NCBI GenBank assembly: GCA_936936565.1
Contig: CAKZIX010000029.1
Span: forward strand, 1 to 64,000
DNA length: 64,000 nucleotides
Origin: an uncultured Nocardiaceae bacterium
GTDB lineage: Bacteria > Actinomycetota > Actinomycetes > Mycobacteriales > Mycobacteriaceae
Reading direction: 5' to 3'
A model generated the notes under the pieces. That model was not told the origin of the DNA and did not search any database. It saw nothing but the letters and a program-made list of their open reading frames with translations. This document shows positions 1-5,326 of this stretch, one piece after another (position 1 is the first letter of the stretch; every line of letters starts with the position of its first letter). The position numbers and the translations under genes are program-made.

Positions 1-157
1 ACGCGTACAGCAGGTTCAGCGCCTCGACGAGGATCGCGAACGCCATGGGGCCGTAGATCAGCGCCTTGTCGATGTAGACGCCGAAGCCGTCGGCGATGAG
101 GAAGGCGCCGATGAGCAGCAGGAACGCCAGCGCCGCGAGCAGGCCGTGACGCGCGCC
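1..157 (-). pseudogene. TerC-family membrane protein, C-terminal fragment (5' truncated; runs off the window)
   Basis: Read on the minus strand from about 157 down to 1, the frame encodes a hydrophobic stretch with ALAFLLLIGAFLIADGFG, then IDKALIYGPMAFAILVEALN. This matches the last third of TerC/YoaE-type integral membrane proteins (transport or metal-homeostasis family). Everything upstream of that third is missing: the next sequence in the 5' direction is a GNAT acetyltransferase on the opposite strand. The 3' end lies beyond the left edge. The fragment is therefore either a real rearrangement breakpoint or an assembly join. Family recognition is fairly good; the exact breakpoint, near 145-157, is uncertain because the antisense frame of the GNAT gene stays open. 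Confidence 0.5.
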
Positions 158-484
158 GAGCTGCCGTTCGAGCGCTCCCGCAAGATCCCGCACGTCGACG
201 AGCAGGCAGCGTGGACGGTCTGGTGCGTGCGAGTGCGTGCCGGGCACCGCGGCCGCGGCATCGCGCACGCACTGCTGGATGGCGCGGTCGGTTTCGCGCG
301 TGCGCACGGTGCACCCGTCTTGGAGGGTTACCCCGTCGACAACAAGGGCGCGAAGGTCGATCTCACCATGGCCTACGTCGGCACCCGTGCGCTGTTCGAG
401 GCGGCCGGGTTCACATTCGCCGGCACCACGGACGCGGTGTCGGGCGGGTTCCCGCGCGTCGTCATGCGCCACGACCTGCGCTGA
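146..484 (+). CDS. GNAT-family N-acetyltransferase, C-terminal part (apparently 5' truncated)
   Basis: The 112 residues carry the acetyl-CoA-binding motif A of GNAT enzymes (VRVRAGHRGRGIAHALLDGA, about residues 28-47) and the C-terminal AYVGTRALFEAAGF motif B. Members of this subfamily are usually about 170-200 residues, so the first half of the fold is absent. The GTG at 146 has no Shine-Dalgarno sequence, and the frame is open further upstream through the TerC-like fragment, so no natural start is visible. The substrate cannot be told. The gene may be inactive or the product of a misjoin. It ends 20 bp before the leaderless start of the next gene. Confidence 0.55.
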   Translation: MTRAELPFERSRKIPHVDEQAAWTVWCVRVRAGHRGRGIAHALLDGAVGFARAHGAPVLEGYPVDNKGAKVDLTMAYVGTRALFEAAGFTFAGTTDAVSGGFPRVVMRHDLR

Positions 485-492
485 GTTCCCGG

Positions 493-498
493 TACGCT
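493..498 (+). promoter_or_regulatory. -10 box TACGCT of a leaderless promoter
   Basis: TACGCT fits the actinobacterial TANNNT -10 box and ends 6 nt before the GTG at 505, so transcription should begin at or next to the start codon. No ribosome binding site is present. Confidence 0.5.
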
Positions 499-504
499 GA
501 ACGC

Positions 505-798
505 GTGCGCCCCGAAATTCTGATCCGGCTGACGGCCTTCCTCGTCGCCGCGCTCGTGGTGCTGCTCATCCCCGGCGACAACGCCACGTCCCTGGTCGGC
601 GCCGGTGCGGCCGTCGCCGTCGCGCTCGTCGCCGCTGTCGTCGCGCAGCACCTAGCCGGCACTCCGCTGCCGGTGCGCGTGAGTGCCGGTCCCCCGCTCG
701 GTGCGCAGCGCCGCCGCCGCGGCAACTATCTGCGGCAATCCCATCCGGACACTGCCGGGCGCGTGCGCGCCAGGGCGCCGGGTCACCACTTCGCCTGA
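505..798 (+). CDS. DUF6412-like small membrane protein
   Basis: A 97-residue protein with two hydrophobic stretches (about residues 8-24 and 31-50), then QHLAG and an Arg-rich, proline-containing tail ending in RVRARAPG. This layout matches the small actinobacterial DUF6412 family, which is commonly found beside a YidC-type insertase gene, as here with the next gene downstream. The GTG start is chosen because a TANNNT box lies 6 nt upstream, as for leaderless genes. Function is unknown; a role linked to the insertase is inferred from the neighbourhood only. Confidence 0.6.
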   Translation: MRPEILIRLTAFLVAALVVLLIPGDNATSLVGAGAAVAVALVAAVVAQHLAGTPLPVRVSAGPPLGAQRRRRGNYLRQSHPDTAGRVRARAPGHHFA

Positions 799-1297
799 CG
801 CGCAACCCATCTGCGCAGAGCGACCCGAACTGCAACCGCCCGCATCGACGACGCAGCCGCACGCGTATCGGCCCGGCCGATGCGATCGACAGCGTCGTTA
901 CGTTGCCGGCTGTATTCGGGCATAGCGAGCGGGGTTCACGTCCGGTCCGATATCGGGCATGTGGTCGCGGCGATTCCCGCGCCATAGCTCGATGGGTGTC
1001 GTCGGCGTCGGCGCCTGCGCGGCGGTCGGACCTCCGTCGACCCAGCATGACGCCGACAGAACGCGGCGAGCACCGTACCCCGACGTGAGCACGCACGGAT
1101 TCAGGCGCACGTTCACGACGTGGTCGACCCGCCCGCGCCAGCGGAACTTCCGCCGACTCACCGCGCGAGCCGCCGGACGCCAACCATCGGGCTTTCCGAA
1201 CCTTCGCTTCCCACTGCGGAGCGCGAACGGCACGAATCAGGTCGCGTCAAGCAAGCAATCCCCGACATCCGAATTGCTTTCACAGTGAGGAACTTTC
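799..1297. other. 499-bp gene-free stretch before yidC
   Basis: No convincing gene. Frames of about 60-110 codons exist on both strands but lack family motifs, plausible starts and neighbours. The final 45 bp are clearly more AT-rich than the surroundings and contain an inverted repeat (1253-1279), so the downstream end is likely the promoter region of the yidC-furA-katG unit. The rest may be decayed sequence. Confidence 0.4.
1253..1279. promoter_or_regulatory. Inverted repeat AAGCAAT-N13-ATTGCTT upstream of yidC
   Basis: Two perfect 7-bp arms in an AT-rich patch, ending 18 bp before the yidC start and just upstream of its GAGGA ribosome binding site (1287-1291). It could be an operator (FurA is encoded in the same unit) or a hairpin in the leader. 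No regulator can be assigned from sequence alone. Confidence 0.4.
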
Positions 1298-2062
1298 ATG
1301 CTCGATTTCGTCTACTACCCGATTTCCGGCGTGTTGTGGTTGTGGCACACCGTTTTTGCGGCCGGCCTGCCCGACAACGTCGCCTGGACCGCGACGATCG
1401 TTTTCGTGGTTCTCACCCTGCGGGCGCTGCTGCTCAAACCCTTTCTGGCGCAAGTTCGTTGGCAACAGAAGCTGGTAGAGCTGCAGCCGCAGATGCGCGA
1501 GATTCAGCAGCGGCACACCGGGGATCGAGCCAAGCAGGCGGAGGCCCTGACGAAACTGCAGCGCGAGCACGGCTTCAACATGCTGAGCGGGTTCGTGCCG
1601 ATGATCGCACAGGCGGTCGTGTTCCTCGGCCTCTATCACGTGCTGAATGCGTTCGACGCCGCCGCGGCGGGCAACTATTTTCTCGACGGCGGGCAGGTGC
1701 AGTCGTTTCTGCAGGCGAACCTTTTCGGTGCGCCGCTGTCGGCGACGATGGTGCATGCCGGTCCGCAGCTGGGTGCGGTGGCCGCGGTCGCGGTGCCGTT
1801 GATGGGGGTGGCGGCGGTGGCTACGCACCTGACTGCGCGCATCTCGATCGCCCGCCAGCCTGCCGCCACACCCGCCGCGCCCGGCGCGGGAATGATGAAT
1901 GCCTTGGCGCTCTGGGTTTTTCCGGCGACGGTGATCGTCGGCGGCGCCTTCCTGCCGGTGGCGATCTTGCTGTACTGGGTGACGAACAACGCCTGGACCC
2001 TGGTGCAGCAGCAGCTCGTCTACCGGCGGCTCGACAAAGAATCGGCTCGAACAAAGTCTTGA
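1298..2062 (+). CDS. yidC: YidC/Oxa1-family membrane protein insertase (second paralogue type)
   Basis: A 254-residue polytopic membrane protein of the YidC/Oxa1/Alb3 family, which inserts proteins into the cytoplasmic membrane. It has an N-terminal segment, a membrane segment with the conserved groove arginine (R42 in LRALLLKPF), a charged cytoplasmic loop (about residues 50-95), the SGFVPMIAQAVVFLGLY segment, and two C-terminal segments including LPVAILLYWVTNNAWTL. It is short and lacks a long periplasmic domain. It is not beside rnpA-rpmH, where the housekeeping copy normally sits, so it is probably an additional paralogue. Only 23 bp separate it from furA, suggesting cotranscription. RBS GAGGA precedes the ATG. 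Confidence 0.85.
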   Translation: MLDFVYYPISGVLWLWHTVFAAGLPDNVAWTATIVFVVLTLRALLLKPFLAQVRWQQKLVELQPQMREIQQRHTGDRAKQAEALTKLQREHGFNMLSGFVPMIAQAVVFLGLYHVLNAFDAAAAGNYFLDGGQVQSFLQANLFGAPLSATMVHAGPQLGAVAAVAVPLMGVAAVATHLTARISIARQPAATPAAPGAGMMNALALWVFPATVIVGGAFLPVAILLYWVTNNAWTLVQQQLVYRRLDKESARTKS

Positions 2063-2085
2063 CCGATTCCAGAAAAGGGCGTGGA

Positions 2086-2526
2086 ATGGTCTTCGTGTCC
2101 CCGGACTACGCGGACCAGCTCCGCACCGTAGACCTACGCGTGACCCGGCCCCGGGTCGCGGTGCTCGACGCGGTGCACACCCATCCACACGCCGATACCG
2201 ACACCATCTTCGAGGCGGTGCGGCTGGCCCTGCCGGACGTGTCGCGCCAGGCCGTCTACGACGTGCTCGCCGCGCTCACCGCGGCGGGCCTCACCCGGCG
2301 CATTCAACCGGCCGGGCTGGTCGCCCGCTACGAGTCGCGGGTGGGCGACAACCATCATCATGTCGTGTGCCGCAATTGCGGCGCCATCGCCGACGTCGAC
2401 TGCGCCGTTGGCGAAACCCCTTGTCTCACAGCATCGAACGACCACGGCTTCGTCATCGACGAGGCCGAGGTCGTGTACTGGGGCTGGTGCCCCGACTGTT
2501 CGGAATCACCAAGGTCGCAGCCGTGA
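2086..2526 (+). CDS. furA: FurA, Fur-family redox/iron-responsive repressor
   Basis: 146 residues, closely resembling mycobacterial FurA, which represses itself and katG. The winged-helix domain covers residues 1-80 (DVSRQAVYDVLAALTAAGL is the recognition helix region). The metal-binding part has HHH (90-92), CRNC (95-98) and a C-terminal CPDC (135-138), so both Zn-type CxxC pairs are intact. The start ATG at 2086 follows a purine-rich AAAAGGG; a GTG at 2098 would give the start more usual in the family. An ATTCC/GGAAT inverted repeat straddles the start (2066-2087). katG begins 43 bp downstream, the classic furA-katG operon. Confidence 0.9.
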   Translation: MVFVSPDYADQLRTVDLRVTRPRVAVLDAVHTHPHADTDTIFEAVRLALPDVSRQAVYDVLAALTAAGLTRRIQPAGLVARYESRVGDNHHHVVCRNCGAIADVDCAVGETPCLTASNDHGFVIDEAEVVYWGWCPDCSESPRSQP

Positions 2527-2569
2527 CCGAGATCAGCACAGCCCACGATTACCGAAAGGGTGGACCCAC

Positions 2570-4723
2570 GTGTCCGAAAGCGAAAATCCAGTAATTCCGT
2601 CGCCGAAGCCGCATGAGCACGCGCCGCGAACCAACCAGGATTGGTGGCCCAACAAGCTGGATCTCAGCATCCTGCACCAACATTCATCGCTTTCGAACCC
2701 GCTGGACGCGGCTTTCGACTACGCCGAGGCGTTTGCCGGGCTGGACGTGGAGGCGCTCAAGCGCGACCTCGTCGAGGTCATGCACACCTCGCAGGACTGG
2801 TGGCCTGCCGACTACGGGCACTACGGCCCGCTGTTCATCCGCATGAGCTGGCACGCGGCCGGCACCTACCGCACCCTGGACGGCCGCGGCGGCGGCGGCG
2901 AGGGTGCGCAGCGGTTCGCCCCGCTCAACAGCTGGCCCGACAATGCCAGCCTGGACAAGGCGCGCCGTCTGCTCTGGCCGGTGAAAAAGAAGTACGGCCA
3001 AGCGATTTCGTGGGCCGACCTGCTCGTGCTGGCCGGCAATGTGGCCCTCGAGGACATGGGGTTCACGACCTTCGGTTTCGGGTTCGGCCGTCCGGACGTG
3101 TGGGAGCCCGAGGAGATCTTCTGGGGCCCGGAAGACGCGTGGCTCGGCGACGAGCGCTACAGCGGTGACCGGGAGCTCGCCGCGCCGCTGGGTGCGGTCC
3201 AGATGGGCCTGATCTACGTCAACCCGGAGGGCCCCAACGGACAGCCCGATCCGCTCGCCGCCGCCCGCGACATTCGCGAAACGTTCAGCCGCATGGCGAT
3301 GAACGACGTCGAGACGGCCGCGCTGATCGTCGGCGGGCACTCGTTCGGCAAGACCCACGGCGCCGGCAACGCCGACCTCGTCGGCCCGGAGCCCGAGGCC
3401 GCGCCGCTCGAGGAGCAGGGCCTGGGCTGGAAGAGCAGCTTCGGCACCGGCGTCGGCAAGGACGCGATCACCAGCGGTCTCGAGGTGGTGTGGACGCCCA
3501 CGCCGACGAAGTGGGACAACACCTTCCTCGAGGTGCTCTACGGCAACGAGTGGGAGCTCACCAAGAGCCCGGCCGGTGCGTGGCAGTGGACCGCCAAGGG
3601 CGCCGAGGCCACCATCCCGGATCCGTTCGACGCCAACGTCAAGCGGCTGCCGACGATGTTGACGACCGACCTCTCGCTGCGCGAGGACCCGGCCTACCGC
3701 GAGATCACGCAGCGGTGGCTGCACAACCCGCAGGAACTCGCCGACGAGTTCGCCAAGGCCTGGTACAAGCTGCTGCACCGTGACATGGGCCCGATCTCGC
3801 GCTATCTGGGCCCGTGGGTCGCCGAGCCGCAGCTGTGGCAGGACCCGGTGCCCGCCGCCGAAGGCGAACTGAGCGAGGCGGACATCGCCACGCTGAAGAG
3901 CGCGGTGCTCGGCTCCGGTCTCACGGTGGCGCAACTGGTCACCACCGCGTGGGCGTCGGCGGCCACCTTCCGCGGCACCGACAAGCGCGGCGGCGCCAAC
4001 GGTGCCCGGATTCGCCTTGCCCCGCAGAAGGATTGGGCCGTCAACGCGGGCACCGGCGAGGTGGTGGCCAAGCTCGACGAGATCCGCCAGTCCTCCGGCA
4101 CCGGGGTGTCGCTCGCGGACCTGATCGTGCTCGCCGGCTCGGTGGCCGTCGAGCAGGCCGCCAAGGCGGCCGGGGTGGAGGTCACCGTGCCGTTCGCACC
4201 GGGCCGCACCGACGCCACCCAGGAGCAGACCGACGTCGATTCGTTCGGCGTGCTCGAGCCGCGCGCCGACGGTTTCCGCAACTACCTGCGCGCCGGCGAG
4301 AAGCTGCCGCCGGAGCGGCTGCTCATCGAGCGGGCGTACCTGCTCACGCTCACCGCACCGGAGCTCACCGCCCTGGTCGGTGGCCTGCGGGCGCTTGGCG
4401 CCAACTACGACGGGTCCGCGCTGGGTGTGTTCACCGGCTCCCCCGGCACCCTCAGCACCGACTTCTTCGTCAACCTGCTCGACATGGGCGTGGTGTGGAA
4501 GGCGTCGGAAACGGCCGAGAACGTCTACGAGGGCCGCGACCGCGTGAGCGGCGAGGTGAAGTGGTCGGCCACCGCCGTCGACCTCGTCTTCGGTTCGAAC
4601 TCCGAGCTGCGCGCCCTCGCCGAGGTGTACGCCAGCGACGATGCCAAGGAGAAGTTCGTGCACGACTTCGTGGCGGCGTGGGTGAAGGTCATGAACAACG
4701 ACCGGTTCGATCTGCCGCGCTGA
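2570..4723 (+). CDS. katG: Catalase-peroxidase KatG
   Basis: 717-residue haem catalase-peroxidase that removes H2O2; in mycobacteria the enzyme also activates isoniazid. The N-terminal catalytic domain carries distal Arg-Trp-His (R91, W94, H95), the Tyr and Met of the Met-Tyr-Trp adduct (Y216, M242) and proximal H257 in GGHSFGKTHG; their spacing equals that of M. tuberculosis KatG. A serine at 302 (DAITSGLEVVW) corresponds to Ser315 of that enzyme. The C-terminal duplicated, non-haem domain is complete. The GTG start is preceded by AAAGGGTGG (2555-2563). A strong hairpin follows 14 bp after the stop. Confidence 0.95.
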   Translation: MSESENPVIPSPKPHEHAPRTNQDWWPNKLDLSILHQHSSLSNPLDAAFDYAEAFAGLDVEALKRDLVEVMHTSQDWWPADYGHYGPLFIRMSWHAAGTYRTLDGRGGGGEGAQRFAPLNSWPDNASLDKARRLLWPVKKKYGQAISWADLLVLAGNVALEDMGFTTFGFGFGRPDVWEPEEIFWGPEDAWLGDERYSGDRELAAPLGAVQMGLIYVNPEGPNGQPDPLAAARDIRETFSRMAMNDVETAALIVGGHSFGKTHGAGNADLVGPEPEAAPLEEQGLGWKSSFGTGVGKDAITSGLEVVWTPTPTKWDNTFLEVLYGNEWELTKSPAGAWQWTAKGAEATIPDPFDANVKRLPTMLTTDLSLREDPAYREITQRWLHNPQELADEFAKAWYKLLHRDMGPISRYLGPWVAEPQLWQDPVPAAEGELSEADIATLKSAVLGSGLTVAQLVTTAWASAATFRGTDKRGGANGARIRLAPQKDWAVNAGTGEVVAKLDEIRQSSGTGVSLADLIVLAGSVAVEQAAKAAGVEVTVPFAPGRTDATQEQTDVDSFGVLEPRADGFRNYLRAGEKLPPERLLIERAYLLTLTAPELTALVGGLRALGANYDGSALGVFTGSPGTLSTDFFVNLLDMGVVWKASETAENVYEGRDRVSGEVKWSATAVDLVFGSNSELRALAEVYASDDAKEKFVHDFVAAWVKVMNNDRFDLPR

Positions 4724-4737
4724 CGAATCGGCTCCGA

Positions 4738-4767
4738 CGGACCGCTCGCGAGTTCGCGGGCGGTCCG
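4738..4767 (+). terminator. Hairpin terminator after katG
   Basis: Two 13-nt arms (4738-4750 and 4755-4767) pair with one G-T wobble around an AGTT loop. Only a weak T pair follows, as is common for actinobacterial terminators. Confidence 0.6.
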
Positions 4768-4965
4768 TTGCCGTCGAATTGCCGACCTGACGTGCATCGG
4801 TGCAGGACGGGACGCCCGAATCGTCGGGCTTGCGGTTGCGGTTCGGTCTCGATCGTTGCTGGGCAGAAGCGGAACCGACGATTCGCTGGTTTTCTCGATC
4901 TTGGCGGTCATCGCCCGCCGGGCAGGAGATTGTCCGGCGCCCTACGTTGTGTGGAGGGATATTCG

Positions 4966-5160
4966 ATGGGTTTGGCAGACAAGGCGCAGAACGCGGCGGA
5001 AGATCTCGGCGGCAAGGCCAAGGAAGCTGCCGGAGGTGTCACCGGTGATCGGGATCTCGCCAACGAGGGCAAAGCCGATCAGCTGAGCTCCGCTGTCAAG
5101 GACGGTGTCGAGAAGGTCAAGGACGCCGCATCCAACATCAAGGACAAGCTGCAGGGCTGA
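4966..5160 (+). CDS. CsbD-family small stress protein
   Basis: 64 residues, charged and alanine/lysine-rich, beginning MGLADKAQNAAEDLGGKAKE and containing the GDRDLANEGKADQ core typical of CsbD-like proteins, a general-stress family of unknown biochemical role. The RBS GGAGGG lies about 8 nt before the ATG. It is monocistronic: the katG terminator lies upstream and a strong hairpin (5181-5210) downstream. The 240-bp leader probably holds its own promoter, although I could not identify clear SigB/SigF-type boxes. Confidence 0.8.
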   Translation: MGLADKAQNAAEDLGGKAKEAAGGVTGDRDLANEGKADQLSSAVKDGVEKVKDAASNIKDKLQG

Positions 5161-5180
5161 CTACCGGCACAGCCACCGGG

Positions 5181-5210
5181 GTGCCCGCGAACCGCACGGT
5201 TCGCGGGCAC
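5181..5210 (+). terminator. Perfect hairpin terminator after the CsbD gene
   Basis: 13-nt perfectly complementary arms (GTGCCCGCGAACC and its reverse complement) around a GCAC loop, starting 20 bp after the stop codon. Confidence 0.7.
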
Positions 5211-5250
5211 TTCGGTCTTGCGGCCCACCACCCGATGAGACACGAAATTT

Positions 5251-5268
5251 TCAAGCACGCGTGCTTGA
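5251..5268. promoter_or_regulatory. Perfect 18-bp palindrome TCAAGCACGCGTGCTTGA, probable operator
   Basis: A fully symmetric 18-bp site in an AT-rich promoter patch, 58 bp before the start of the three-domain fusion gene. Its CAAGCA-N4-TGCTTG form is typical of operators bound by TetR-family dimers that control fatty-acid or sterol catabolic genes. The cognate regulator is not adjacent. Confidence 0.6.
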
Positions 5269-5326
5269 TTTATGTGTGACTGCGTGTCACGCTTCCCGCG
5301 GACACCGGGTTCCCGAGGGAGACACC

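Noticed and set aside
898..1233. 111-codon minus-strand frame in the gene-free stretch before yidC
   Set aside because: No family motif, no ribosome binding site and no leaderless -10 box. It could be a decayed gene but cannot be supported.
2684..4663. 659-codon open frame antisense to katG
   Set aside because: Shadow of biased GC3 codon use. The katG frame has a complete set of catalytic motifs; the antisense product is low-complexity with no motif.
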